DNA of 64,000 nt. Source: Hyunsoonleella jejuensis (GTDB taxonomy: Bacteria; Bacteroidota; Bacteroidia; Flavobacteriales; Flavobacteriaceae). A program made the position numbers and the translations under genes. This document shows, one piece after another, positions 46,648-56,066 of this stretch. The notes beneath the pieces were generated by a model. The model ran no database searches. It was not told the DNA's origin and was given only the letters and a program-made list of their open reading frames with translations. The stretch lies in assembly GCF_900111025.1 (NCBI RefSeq), contig NZ_FOFN01000001.1:1426001-1490000 (forward strand). Reading direction: 5' to 3'. Each line of letters starts with the position of its first letter. Positions within the stretch are counted from its first letter, which is position 1.

Positions 46648-47685
46648 ATGAAAAAATTAACCTTATTTATTGCGCTAATCTTTGTTACACAAGTTTCAAA
46701 AGCGCAAAACGATCTTGATGCTTTATTAGCGGCTGGTGTAAATAATGCTGAACGTTTTGCTAACGATTACTTAATGCCTGGAACCAATGGTTTGATGCAT
46801 AGTATGAATGCCAATTGGTTTAATACTGCAAACGCTAAACCTTTAGGCGGCTTTGAAATTTCAATTATAGCAAATGCTTCAATAATTCAAGACGATCATC
46901 AGTCTTTTCAAATGAATATTGCAGACTATAACAGTGATCCAGATCAAGACTTTACCATTACGTTTGCTGATCCATCATCATCTAAGTCTGTTGCTACAGC
47001 TTTAGGTGAAAACGATCCTAATATTGATATCATTATTACCTATGATGACCCTATACTTGGTGAACAACAAGAAACAATTACACTTCCTAGTGGAATAGGA
47101 TCTGATACTGCTAATTTATTACCAACAGCTTTTTTACAAGGTGCGTTGGGTTTAAGTAAAGGCATAGAGATAAAAGCACGTTTTGTACCAAAAATTGATA
47201 CAGATGAAGTTGATTTGAGCATGTACGGTGCCGGATTGCAACTGGATTTTACAAAATGGTTGCCAGCAGATAAATTGTTACCTGTTGCCATTTCTGGTTT
47301 AGTAGCTTATACACATTTAGATGGATCTTACGACTTAACAGATTCTTCAGGCATAAGTGGGCAGAATCAAAGATTAGAAAATAGTACCAACACATGGCTT
47401 TTTCAGTTGATTGCCTCTACGAAATTACCTATTATTAATTTTTATGGTGGTTTAGGTTATATCAAAGGTAAGTCAGAGTCGGATTTATTGGGATCATACA
47501 CAGTTTCAAGCGGTCCTTTGTTTTCTGAAACCATTGTAGACCCTTTTTCAGTATCAAGCGAAGTTTCGGCTGTGAGAGGAACAGTGGGGACAAAATTAAA
47601 ATTAGGTTTTTTCAGACTTAATGCTGAATATCATGTATCTGAGTTTAATGCCTTTTCAGTTGGTATAAATTTCGGATTTAGATAG
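46648..47685 (+). CDS. DUF6588-like outer-membrane/secreted beta protein
   Basis: 345 residues: signal peptide ending SKAQ, a region NAERFANDYLMPGTNGLMHSMNANW typical of a Bacteroidota family that I remember as DUF6588, then strands ending in FSVGINFGFR, a plausible outer-membrane barrel end. No cysteine or catalytic motif. It has its own -7 element and terminator, so it is monocistronic. Function unknown. Confidence 0.75.
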   Translation: MKKLTLFIALIFVTQVSKAQNDLDALLAAGVNNAERFANDYLMPGTNGLMHSMNANWFNTANAKPLGGFEISIIANASIIQDDHQSFQMNIADYNSDPDQDFTITFADPSSSKSVATALGENDPNIDIIITYDDPILGEQQETITLPSGIGSDTANLLPTAFLQGALGLSKGIEIKARFVPKIDTDEVDLSMYGAGLQLDFTKWLPADKLLPVAISGLVAYTHLDGSYDLTDSSGISGQNQRLENSTNTWLFQLIASTKLPIINFYGGLGYIKGKSESDLLGSYTVSSGPLFSETIVDPFSVSSEVSAVRGTVGTKLKLGFFRLNAEYHVSEFNAFSVGINFGFR

Positions 47686-47749
47686 GAATACCTTAATAGT
47701 TTCATAATAATTATTTAGTTTTTTTAGTTAGTTTTTATTTAATTTAGTT

Positions 47750-47782
47750 AAAAGTGTAACGTTAAATCGTTGCACTTTTTTC
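47750..47782 (+). terminator. Rho-independent terminator
   Basis: AAAAGTGTAACG pairs with CGTTGCACTTTT (one G-T pair), loop TTAAAT, followed by T residues. Confidence 0.88.
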
Positions 47783-47863
47783 TTTTGTATTTCAATTGGT
47801 AGTAGTTTATAATTTGAGTAGTTTTGCATGACGAAAATCATAAAATAAGGCAGTTGCCAGTTT

Positions 47864-47871
47864 TATCTTTG
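47864..47871 (+). promoter_or_regulatory. -7 element of mdh
   Basis: TATCTTTG, full match to TAnnTTTG, 40 bp before the start codon. Confidence 0.55.
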
Positions 47872-47911
47872 TGATGTTAAAATTTAATAAAAACAATCTA
47901 AACATAAAATT

Positions 47912-48838
47912 ATGAAAGTTACCGTAGTTGGAGCAGGAGCAGTAGGTGCAAGTTGTGCCGAATATATTGCAATAAAGGATTTTGCATCGGAAGTTGTGTT
48001 ATTAGACATTAAAGAAGGGTATGCCGAAGGTAAGGCCATGGACTTAATGCAATGCGCATCTTTGAATGGTTTTGATACTAAGATTACCGGTGTAACCAAC
48101 GATTATTCTCAAACAGCAAATAGTGATATATGCGTAATAACTTCTGGTATTCCTCGTAAACCAGGAATGACTAGAGAGGAATTAATTGGTATTAATGCAG
48201 GTATTGTTAAGACTGTATCTTCAAGCTTAATCGAGTTTTCACCAGAAACCATTATCATAGTGGTGAGTAACCCAATGGATACGATGTCCTATTTGGTACA
48301 CAAAACTACAGACTTACCGAAAAACAAAATTATTGGTATGGGTGGAGCATTAGATTCTGCACGTTTTAAATACAGATTAGCAGAAGCCATGGAAGCGCCA
48401 ATAAGTGATATTGATGGTATGGTAATAGGAGGTCATAGCGATACTGGTATGGTACCGTTAACAAGTCATGCTACAAGAAACAGCATTAAAGTTTCTGAGT
48501 TTTTAAGCGAAGATCGTTTAGAGCAAGTTGCTGCAGATACTAAAGTTGGTGGTGCTACATTAACAAAGTTATTAGGAACATCTGCTTGGTATGCGCCTGG
48601 AGCAGCTGTAAGTGCCTTAGTTCAAGCAATAGCTTGCGATCAAAAGAAAATGTTTCCGTGTTCTTCATTGCTCGAAGGTGAATATGGTTTAAATGATATT
48701 TGTATTGGAGTTCCTGTTATTTTAGGAAGTAATGGTATTGAAAAAATTGTGGATGTACCTTTAAGTGATGCCGAAAAAGCACATATGAAAGCTAGTGCAG
48801 AAGGTGTTTCTAAGACTAATGGATTATTAGAATTATAA
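47912..48838 (+). CDS. mdh: Malate dehydrogenase
   Basis: 308 residues, the lactate-dehydrogenase-like type of MDH common in Bacteroidota. NAD site GAGAVGASCAEY with D32 selecting NAD; substrate arginines R82 and R88 (GIPRKPGMTRE), R151; catalytic pair D148 and H175 (IGGHSDTGMVP). Cytosolic tetramer expected; oxidises malate to oxaloacetate in the TCA cycle. Own promoter element and terminator. Confidence 0.96.
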   Translation: MKVTVVGAGAVGASCAEYIAIKDFASEVVLLDIKEGYAEGKAMDLMQCASLNGFDTKITGVTNDYSQTANSDICVITSGIPRKPGMTREELIGINAGIVKTVSSSLIEFSPETIIIVVSNPMDTMSYLVHKTTDLPKNKIIGMGGALDSARFKYRLAEAMEAPISDIDGMVIGGHSDTGMVPLTSHATRNSIKVSEFLSEDRLEQVAADTKVGGATLTKLLGTSAWYAPGAAVSALVQAIACDQKKMFPCSSLLEGEYGLNDICIGVPVILGSNGIEKIVDVPLSDAEKAHMKASAEGVSKTNGLLEL

Positions 48839-48864
48839 GCAAGTAGCCTAAAATAAATATTTGT

Positions 48865-48899
48865 AATAAAGACTGTAGAAATGCAGTCTTTATTTTTTT
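48865..48899 (+). terminator. Rho-independent terminator of mdh
   Basis: AATAAAGACTG / CAGTCTTTATT, loop TAGAAATG, then T7. It runs directly into the -7 element of the next gene. Confidence 0.92.
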
Positions 48900-48906
48900 A
48901 TATTTG
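48899..48906 (+). promoter_or_regulatory. -7 element overlapping the mdh terminator end
   Basis: TATATTTG, full TAnnTTTG match, only 5 bp before the ATG at 48911, implying a leaderless or nearly leaderless message if used. Confidence 0.45.
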
Positions 48907-48910
48907 CCGC

Positions 48911-49525
48911 ATGAGTCTCAAAAAGTACATAGGTGCCATAATTGTTTTATTGGTGTTACTTGGTATTGCAAACCAGCAACAGGCTGATGTGCATAATCAA
49001 GAAATCGTACTAGAATTTAATGAGGCAAACGTTTCTGAAGTAGATGCAGAAGTAACCATTGCAATTTTAAAAGAAGAACTACAACATTTTGGTGTTAAAG
49101 ATTTTAGGGTTGTAGATGATAACAATGGTAAGCTAAAAATCACCTATTATAGTAATGCTGATGTCTTTTCGGTAAAACGCATTCTTCTAAAGAAAATCAG
49201 ATCTGAATTAAACACTTCAGATGATGAGGACGCACCATTTAGCGTTCCTTTTGAAGATAATGACGTTGCTTACAACTTAGATGTACATGAAATTCAAAAA
49301 GGCAATACATCAAATTCTGGCCTCAATGGCATTGCAGTTGCAGATTTAAATACAAAAACAGATAGGTTTTCCAAACCTAAAATTTTAGTAACGGCCTCTT
49401 ATAACAGTTCTAAAAAAGCAAATGTCAGTTTTAAAGAGGCATTCCGTATTTACAAAAATACGTTTCTAGAATTAAACAATGCATTACAACAAATACCCGA
49501 AGTTAGGGCAGGACCGTGCTGTTAA
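48911..49525 (+). CDS. Membrane-anchored hypothetical protein upstream of secDF
   Basis: 204 residues from the ATG at 48911; the upstream frame (48881) runs through the mdh terminator and is not used. One N-terminal membrane segment (about 5-22, YIGAIIVLLVLLGIANQ), then a charged periplasmic domain with alpha/beta character and a Cys-Cys end (EVRAGPCC). No family recognised. It lies 185 bp before secDF on the same strand; a functional link is only suggested by position. Confidence 0.75.
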   Translation: MSLKKYIGAIIVLLVLLGIANQQQADVHNQEIVLEFNEANVSEVDAEVTIAILKEELQHFGVKDFRVVDDNNGKLKITYYSNADVFSVKRILLKKIRSELNTSDDEDAPFSVPFEDNDVAYNLDVHEIQKGNTSNSGLNGIAVADLNTKTDRFSKPKILVTASYNSSKKANVSFKEAFRIYKNTFLELNNALQQIPEVRAGPCC

Positions 49526-49709
49526 TGGGTAATAGGTTCTTTTAGAAACCCACTTATTATTTATGTGTATCCTTAAAGTTTACACCTAAAATATAGCTTT
49601 TCAACCTAAAGGCTATAATAAAAAATCACAAATAACATTAAAATTGTCAAATCTAAACGTAAACTATATATTAGCGCGTTTAAAAATTTTGACTAAATAA
49701 ACATTTAAA

Positions 49710-52703
49710 ATGCAAAATAAAGGAGTAGTTAAGTTATTTGCTATTTTGTTTGGTTTGGTAAGTATCTACCAATTATCATTCACATTTAAAGCAAATCAAA
49801 TTGAAAAAGAAGCTGAGGAATTTGCCATCAATAAATTTCCGGAAACAGAGGACGATTACCGTGCTAAGCGAAATTTAGAAGAAATTAATTATCTAGATGC
49901 GAAGGCAAATGACACTGTTTTTGATTTACTTGTTGCCGAATACACCTACAACGAAGTAAAGCAAAAAGCCATGAACTTAGGTTTAGACCTCAAAGGGGGT
50001 TTAAACGTTATTCTACAGGTATCTGTAAAAGACATATTAAAAGGATTAGCTAACAATTCTAAGGACCCTGTATTTAATGCGGCTTTAGAAAATGCATCAG
50101 AACTTCAAAAGGATAGTCAGAATACCTATTTGGAAGATTTCTTTATTGCTTTTGATGCTATTAAAGGCGATAAGAAATTAGCGTCGCCAGACATATTTTA
50201 TACGAAAGCCTTAGATGGTGAAATTGATGGTACTATGTCTGACGAGGAAGTACAAGGGGTTATCGAAACAAAAATAGACGAGTCTATTGTTTCTGCTTTT
50301 GAAGTACTGCGCAAGCGTATTGACCAATTTGGTGTAACACAACCAAATATTCAACGTTTAGGGAACTCTGGTCGTATTTTGGTAGAATTACCAGGAGTGA
50401 AGGATATAGAGCGTGCTACAGGATTATTGCAAAGTACAGCACAATTAGAGTTTTGGGATGTGTACAAAGGCGAGCAATTTGGTGGGTTTTTAGGTCAAGC
50501 AGATCAGATTCTAAAGGAATTGGTTGATGTTAAAAAAGATGATGCTGAAACTGAGCCGCAAGATGAAGAGAATGCTACCGAAGATAAAATTGATGAACTT
50601 TTAGGAGAGGCTGCGACGGATTCTACAGAAGTTGATTTAACTTCTGAAAGACCGTTAATTAGTTTGATTCGGGGTTTTGGCTACCAAGGAGGTCCAGTAA
50701 TAGCTTCTTTCGAAGTTAAAGATAAAGAAACTGTACTTGAGTATTTAAACAAGCCTCAAGTAAGAGCTATACTGCCTGCGGAAATGCGTTATGTGAAATT
50801 TGCATTTAGTAAGCCTGAAAAGAATGGTGAAATTGTAGATTTATATGCTTTAAAGGGGAATAGAGATAATCAGCCCGAATTAAGCGGAGCAGTAGTAACT
50901 GATGCAAGACAGCAATATGGACAAACGGGAAAACCAGAGGTTTCTATGCAGATGAATAGTAAAGGAGCGAAAATCTGGGAGGAAATGACGGGTAGAGCGT
51001 TTAATCAAGGTAGTCAAATTGCTATTGTATTAGATAATGTTGTGTACTCAGCACCAGGCGTAACCACAGGCCCAATCTCTGGCGGAAACTCCTCAATCTC
51101 GGGTAATTTTACCTTAAACGAGGCCATTGATTTAGCCAACGTATTACGTGCAGGTAAATTACCAGCATCGGCTGATATTATTCAAAGTGAGGTGGTTGGG
51201 CCATCATTAGGTCAAGAAGCTATCGATAGTGGTACCATGTCATTTTTAATTGCACTGGCAGTAGTATTATTATGGATGATATTCTACTACGGAAAAGTAG
51301 GAGGATTTGCCGATATCGCCATGTTGTTAAACATTTTGTTAATCTTCGGTATTTTATCAGGATTGGGAGCCGTATTAACCTTGCCAGGTATTGCTGGTAT
51401 TGTATTAACTATCGGTATGTCGGTAGATGCTAATGTACTTATTTTTGAGCGTGTTCGAGAAGAACTGGCCAAAGGCAAAGGACAAAAGGATGCTATTAAA
51501 GACGGATTCAGTAATGCATTATCATCAATTCTAGATGCCAACATTACTACAGGATTAACGGCATTAATATTATTTATTTTTGGTACAGGTCCAATTAAAG
51601 GATTTGCAACTACATTATTAATAGGTATTGCAACGTCATTGTTTACCGCGATTTTCATTACAAGATTGCTTGTAGATTGGTACACAAACCGTGGTGGAGA
51701 ATTAAACTTCTCAACAGCAATTACTAAAAATCTATTTAGAAATATCAATATTGAGTTCTTGAAAAAGCGTAAAGTGGCTTATATCATCTCAGGAATATTA
51801 ATAGCTATAGGTTTAAGTTCATTATTCACTAATGGTTTAGACCAAGGTGTAGATTTTGTTGGAGGTAGAACTTACCAAGTGCGTTTCGCTCAAGATATGA
51901 ATGCTTCTGAAATTACGGATGTACTTTCAGATCCTGAAGTATTTGGTAGCGCCAATGCAAAAACATTTGGTGATGCAAACCAATTAAAAATTACTACCAA
52001 ATATAAAGTGAACGAAACAGGAGCTGAGGTTGATGAGGAAATCAGATCATCACTATTTAGTGCCTTACAACCATATTTTGACGGTATGACATATGAGGAT
52101 TTCATCAGTGATGCAGAAGACAAAACTGTTGGTTTAATGCGTAATGACAAGGTGAGCCCTACTATTGCCGATGATATTAAAAAAGCATCATTTTGGGCAA
52201 TTCTTGGCTCTTTAATCGTTGTATTCCTATATATTTTACTACGATTCAAAAAATGGCAGTATTCATTAGGCGCGGTAGCGGCCGTATTCCACGATGTGTT
52301 AATTGTATTGGGTATCTTCTCGCTTACCTACAAGTTTATGCCGTTTAATATGGAAATAGACCAAGCATTTATCGCGGCAATCTTAACAGTAATTGGTTAT
52401 TCGTTGAACGATACGGTAGTAGTATTCGATAGAATTCGTGAATTCTTTAACGAGCATACCAGCTGGAAATTCGATCGGGTAGTAAACTCATCACTAAGTA
52501 GTACACTAAGTAGAACCTTAAATACATCTTTAACTACGTTGGTAGTGTTGTTGTCAATATTCGTTTTTGGTGGTGATTCCATTAGAGGATTCATGTTCGC
52601 CTTAATAGTTGGTGTTATAGTTGGTACCTACTCATCGTTATTTATTGCAACGCCAATAATGTACGATTCGGTAAAAAAATTAGAGGGAAATAAGAAAGAC
52701 TAA
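49710..52703 (+). CDS. secDF: SecDF protein-export fusion protein
   Basis: 997 residues, SecD and SecF fused as usual in Bacteroidota. SecD half: TM1, large periplasmic P1 domain with LGLDLKGGLNVILQV, an acidic insertion (about 280-310), and the membrane block with TIGMSVDANVLIFERVREEL. SecF half starts about residue 680 (LFTNGLDQGVDFVGGR) and ends with GYSLNDTVVVFDRIREFF and six-segment topology. It uses the proton motive force to pull proteins out of SecYEG. Confidence 0.96.
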   Translation: MQNKGVVKLFAILFGLVSIYQLSFTFKANQIEKEAEEFAINKFPETEDDYRAKRNLEEINYLDAKANDTVFDLLVAEYTYNEVKQKAMNLGLDLKGGLNVILQVSVKDILKGLANNSKDPVFNAALENASELQKDSQNTYLEDFFIAFDAIKGDKKLASPDIFYTKALDGEIDGTMSDEEVQGVIETKIDESIVSAFEVLRKRIDQFGVTQPNIQRLGNSGRILVELPGVKDIERATGLLQSTAQLEFWDVYKGEQFGGFLGQADQILKELVDVKKDDAETEPQDEENATEDKIDELLGEAATDSTEVDLTSERPLISLIRGFGYQGGPVIASFEVKDKETVLEYLNKPQVRAILPAEMRYVKFAFSKPEKNGEIVDLYALKGNRDNQPELSGAVVTDARQQYGQTGKPEVSMQMNSKGAKIWEEMTGRAFNQGSQIAIVLDNVVYSAPGVTTGPISGGNSSISGNFTLNEAIDLANVLRAGKLPASADIIQSEVVGPSLGQEAIDSGTMSFLIALAVVLLWMIFYYGKVGGFADIAMLLNILLIFGILSGLGAVLTLPGIAGIVLTIGMSVDANVLIFERVREELAKGKGQKDAIKDGFSNALSSILDANITTGLTALILFIFGTGPIKGFATTLLIGIATSLFTAIFITRLLVDWYTNRGGELNFSTAITKNLFRNINIEFLKKRKVAYIISGILIAIGLSSLFTNGLDQGVDFVGGRTYQVRFAQDMNASEITDVLSDPEVFGSANAKTFGDANQLKITTKYKVNETGAEVDEEIRSSLFSALQPYFDGMTYEDFISDAEDKTVGLMRNDKVSPTIADDIKKASFWAILGSLIVVFLYILLRFKKWQYSLGAVAAVFHDVLIVLGIFSLTYKFMPFNMEIDQAFIAAILTVIGYSLNDTVVVFDRIREFFNEHTSWKFDRVVNSSLSSTLSRTLNTSLTTLVVLLSIFVFGGDSIRGFMFALIVGVIVGTYSSLFIATPIMYDSVKKLEGNKKD

Positions 52704-52723
52704 CTCAAACTTTTCCTTTGTAG

Positions 52724-52753
52724 AAAGCCTGTTAACGTAAGTTGCAGGCTTTT
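52724..52753 (+). terminator. Terminator of secDF
   Basis: AAAGCCTG / CAGGCTTT with a 13-base loop, T-poor end; moderate strength. Confidence 0.7.
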
Positions 52754-52761
52754 GTGTTTTT

Positions 52762-52913
52762 GGGCGTTCCCCTGTCGGGTCGGGCTTTCCGCTATATCTT
52801 TTTAAAATGACCTCATTGTGGGGAGTATGCAACGTGGCAATCTTAAATATTAAAGTTCTTAATCAAATTGTCTTCAAGAAGTTTAAAAAGGATGCCGCTG
52901 CAATCCCTAACGC
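52762..52913. repeat. Dispersed repeat copy 3 (GGGCGTTCCCC ... CAATCCCTAACGC)
   Basis: About 152 bp. GGGCGTTCCCC, GGGTCGGGCTTTCCGCTATATCTTTTTAAAA at the left and AAAAAGGATGCCGCTGCAATCCCTAACGC at the right, with a variable centre. The TCTTTTTAAA and TTTAAAAAGGA segments of the two halves are mutually complementary, giving a long imperfect stem. Sits between the secDF terminator and the receptor-like gene; the rest of the 364-bp gap is AT-rich and shows nothing else. Confidence 0.88.
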
Positions 52914-53067
52914 ATAATCCGCTAAGGTTAGCACTCAACCATAGCTAATACTTTAATAAATCTTTAAGAAACGAAACAAGACTAAATCGTAGAATACTTA
53001 ATAACTTCGCCATATAAACCAAACTCAATATTACATTTTAAAAAAGAATCTAATAGGTTTAAGAAAA

Positions 53068-55443
53068 ATGGACGTTAAATATGTGATCAAATGGTTTTTA
53101 ATAGTGGCCATTTATAGTTTTGGTTGTCTTCTATCAGCTCAAGATATTCAAATTAAGGGTCAAGTTATTGAAGAAACAAGCAAGCAACCTCTTGCCTACG
53201 CTACTGTGGCCTTATTTGATAACACTACAAAACAAACCATCACAGGGGTAATTACTTCAGATGATGGTTCTTTTAAAATTGAAACCGAAGCAACGCAATT
53301 TTATATTCAAATAAGCTTTATGGGCTTTGTCTCTAAAACCATAAGCGACTTTAACGTTAATAGAGGAAAGGTAGATTTAGGCACAATTATTTTAAAAGAA
53401 GATGCAGAACAACTAAATGAAGTGGTAGTGCAAGCAGAAGTATCTTCATCACAATTTAAATTAGATAAGCGCGTGTTTAACATAGGCAAAGATTTAAGTA
53501 GCACCGGAGCCAGTGCTTTAGAAGTTCTAAATAACGTACCCTCAGTAAATGTAGATATTGAGGGTGCCATAAGTTTACGCGGCAGCTCTGGTGTTCAAGT
53601 ATTGATAAATGGCAAACCTTCTATTCTTACTGATGATGGTGGCGCTTTAGGAAGTATTACTGCTGATATGATTGATAGAATTGAAGTTATCACCAATCCA
53701 TCCGCTAAATATGATGCCGAAGGTACATCTGGAATTATTAATATAGTTATTAAAAAAGACGAACGTAAGGGTATTAACGGGGCGTTTAGTTTAAATGCAG
53801 GTATTCCAGATAATAATAGTATTGGTATAAGTTTAAATCGCCGTTCGGAAAAATTCAATTTATTTACCCAAATGGGCTTAGGAAGACGTGTATATCCTAG
53901 AGATTCGGAAAATATAAATGAGAATTTGCAAAACGGCACGTCCATAGTTAGTGAAGGTAGAGACTTAAGGGTTGAAAAGTTTTATAATATCACCCTAGGT
54001 ACCGATTATTATATCGATGACAATAATGTTTTAACATTATCGGGAAATTTTGCTTATGAAATTGAAGACCAACCATCAGATATTAATTTTAAATCACTAG
54101 ATGCAAATAGCGATATAACATCTGAATGGAATCGTACTGAAGCTACAGAAGCAACAAACCCTAAGTGGCAATATGAGTTAGTGTATAAAAGAGATTTTGA
54201 AGACCATGAAGACCATGATTTATTGTTGAGTGCTACTGGACGATCCTTTTCTAAAGATTTAACGTCTTTATTTCAAGACACCACTATTTCTGGAACAGAT
54301 AGAGACAATACACAAAATACGCGAACAGATTACGGTTCTAATAATTACACGTTTAAAATAGATTATACAAAACCGTTTTCTGAGATTTGGACTCTTGAAA
54401 CGGGTGCGCAATATCAAATTGATGATATTGGTAATGATTTTGAAGTACAGGACTTGGTAAACGGCGATTTTGTGACTGATTTAGGGTTAACCAATAACTT
54501 TCAGTTTGATCAAAAAGTATTAGGAGCCTACGCTATTGGGGGATACGAATATGAAAAATGGGGACTGAAAGCGGGATTAAGACTGGAGCAAACCGATTTA
54601 GAGACTACGCTTGTAACTACGAACGAATCTAATAATCAAACGTACACCAATTTGTTTCCAAGTGTTCATACCTCTTTTAAACTGTCGGATGCTGTGTCGC
54701 TACAAGCAGGTTATTCAGCACGAATTAATAGACCAGGGATGCGTGAACTAAATCCGTTTTTTAATATTCGCAACAACTTTAATATCCGTAAGGGGAATCC
54801 AAAATTAATGCCCGAGTTTACAGATTCGTATGAATTAACCAGTATTTTCGATATTGGAAAAACATCTTTAAATCTTGGAATATACCACCGCTATACCACT
54901 GATGTAATTGAGCGTATTTCTACTTTTGAAAATAATATTAATACAAGTATACCCGAGAACGTTGGCACCAATAGTACGTTGGGTATTGAATTTAATACCA
55001 AGTATAGTCCTGCGACATGGCTAACATTTAATGTAGATTTTAATTACAATCAGTTTGATAGGAAAGGTACTTTTGAGTCGGCAGTTTTTGATTTTAGCGG
55101 TAATCAATGGAGTTCGAAACTTATGGCGAAATTTGATTTACCTGCAGATATAGACTTAGAAGCTGTTGGCAATCACAGATCAAAAGTTAAAACAGTACAG
55201 GGCGTAAGTAGTGCAAATACGTTTCTAGACATTGGTATCCGAAAAAAAATATTAAAAGATAAAGGTGTAATTAATTTAAGTATTAGAGACGTTTTTAAAT
55301 CTAGATTTTCCGAAAGCTTTATATCACAGGGTAATTCAGACGCATACAGCTGGAGCAGACGTGGTAGGTTTGTGGCTATAGGTTTTAGCTATGGTTTTGG
55401 TAAAGGTGAAGCTATGGAGTACTCGGGTGGAAAAAGGCGATAG
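53068..55443 (+). CDS. TonB-dependent-receptor-like outer-membrane barrel protein
   Basis: 791 residues: signal peptide ending LLSAQ, a carboxypeptidase-regulatory-like domain (about 27-110, IKGQVIEETSKQPLAYATV), a plug (about 120-235: LEVLNNVPSVNVDIEGAISLRG, IDRIEVITNPSAKYDAEGTSGIINIV), then a barrel with HTSFKLSDAVSLQAGYSARINRPGMRELNPFF, typical of the outer membrane protein beta-barrel family 3. No SusD partner follows, so it is probably an isolated receptor for another small ligand. The C-terminal tail (SGGKRR) extends beyond the last strand. Confidence 0.88.
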   Translation: MDVKYVIKWFLIVAIYSFGCLLSAQDIQIKGQVIEETSKQPLAYATVALFDNTTKQTITGVITSDDGSFKIETEATQFYIQISFMGFVSKTISDFNVNRGKVDLGTIILKEDAEQLNEVVVQAEVSSSQFKLDKRVFNIGKDLSSTGASALEVLNNVPSVNVDIEGAISLRGSSGVQVLINGKPSILTDDGGALGSITADMIDRIEVITNPSAKYDAEGTSGIINIVIKKDERKGINGAFSLNAGIPDNNSIGISLNRRSEKFNLFTQMGLGRRVYPRDSENINENLQNGTSIVSEGRDLRVEKFYNITLGTDYYIDDNNVLTLSGNFAYEIEDQPSDINFKSLDANSDITSEWNRTEATEATNPKWQYELVYKRDFEDHEDHDLLLSATGRSFSKDLTSLFQDTTISGTDRDNTQNTRTDYGSNNYTFKIDYTKPFSEIWTLETGAQYQIDDIGNDFEVQDLVNGDFVTDLGLTNNFQFDQKVLGAYAIGGYEYEKWGLKAGLRLEQTDLETTLVTTNESNNQTYTNLFPSVHTSFKLSDAVSLQAGYSARINRPGMRELNPFFNIRNNFNIRKGNPKLMPEFTDSYELTSIFDIGKTSLNLGIYHRYTTDVIERISTFENNINTSIPENVGTNSTLGIEFNTKYSPATWLTFNVDFNYNQFDRKGTFESAVFDFSGNQWSSKLMAKFDLPADIDLEAVGNHRSKVKTVQGVSSANTFLDIGIRKKILKDKGVINLSIRDVFKSRFSESFISQGNSDAYSWSRRGRFVAIGFSYGFGKGEAMEYSGGKRR

Positions 55444-55466
55444 ACAGATAGATATATGTAACAGAT

Positions 55467-55997
55467 TTATTGTAAATAAATACGATCAATTAGCAACTCA
55501 AAAGATTCTGCTTTCTTGTTACCAAATAAAAACCCGAGTTCTGCAATGGTATCACCCGAAAAATTAGGGATATCTAAAAGGCGTCCCCTAAATTTTGGAA
55601 ATAAATCTTTGAAAGCTATTTCAACAGTTTCCCAATCGCCCGAAGTGGTAAAATAGGCAACATAAGAATGCCGTTGATCTAGCTGTTCTTTTACTCTAAA
55701 TTGATAACGCTTACCATCACCTTTAATGCGCATTACAATTTTAGAATAACGATCTGTGGATATTGTTGCTCCGCGATACCTAACAGATGAAAACCCACCA
55801 TTATTATCCAACGAAATTTCACCAAAAAACTTCCCATTGCCAGCATCATCAATTTTAAAAAGCCCTGAGGATTTCCCACCCATTACCACATCGTCAACAA
55901 TTAGCCAGTTTTCAATATTGGAAGTTTTACTAAAATCAACAATAGAATGTGTTTGCATCTGTAGCATAATTAAGAATAAGAAAATCGCTAGTTTCAA
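55467..55997 (-). CDS. CIA30-family protein
   Basis: 176 residues, signal-like N-terminus, then the CIA30 jelly-roll-type domain: WLIVDDVVMGGKSSGLF, NGGFSSVRYRGATIS, RIKGDGKRYQFRV and the end ELGFLFGNKKAESFELLIDRIYL. Named after the mitochondrial complex I intermediate-associated protein 30; the bacterial role is unknown, and these domains may bind sugars. Upstream on the same strand (70 bp) is the alkylsulfatase gene. Confidence 0.85.
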   Translation of the reverse strand: MKLAIFLFLIMLQMQTHSIVDFSKTSNIENWLIVDDVVMGGKSSGLFKIDDAGNGKFFGEISLDNNGGFSSVRYRGATISTDRYSKIVMRIKGDGKRYQFRVKEQLDQRHSYVAYFTTSGDWETVEIAFKDLFPKFRGRLLDIPNFSGDTIAELGFLFGNKKAESFELLIDRIYLQ

Positions 55998-56066
55998 TTT
56001 AAATTCGTTTAATTGATTGGTACAAAGAGCGTTTTAACACCCTTTGTACCATTTTGGTAATTGCTT

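Noticed and set aside
51287-51748. 153-codon minus-strand ORF in secDF
   Set aside because: Lies across the conserved SecD membrane block, whose frame is certain.
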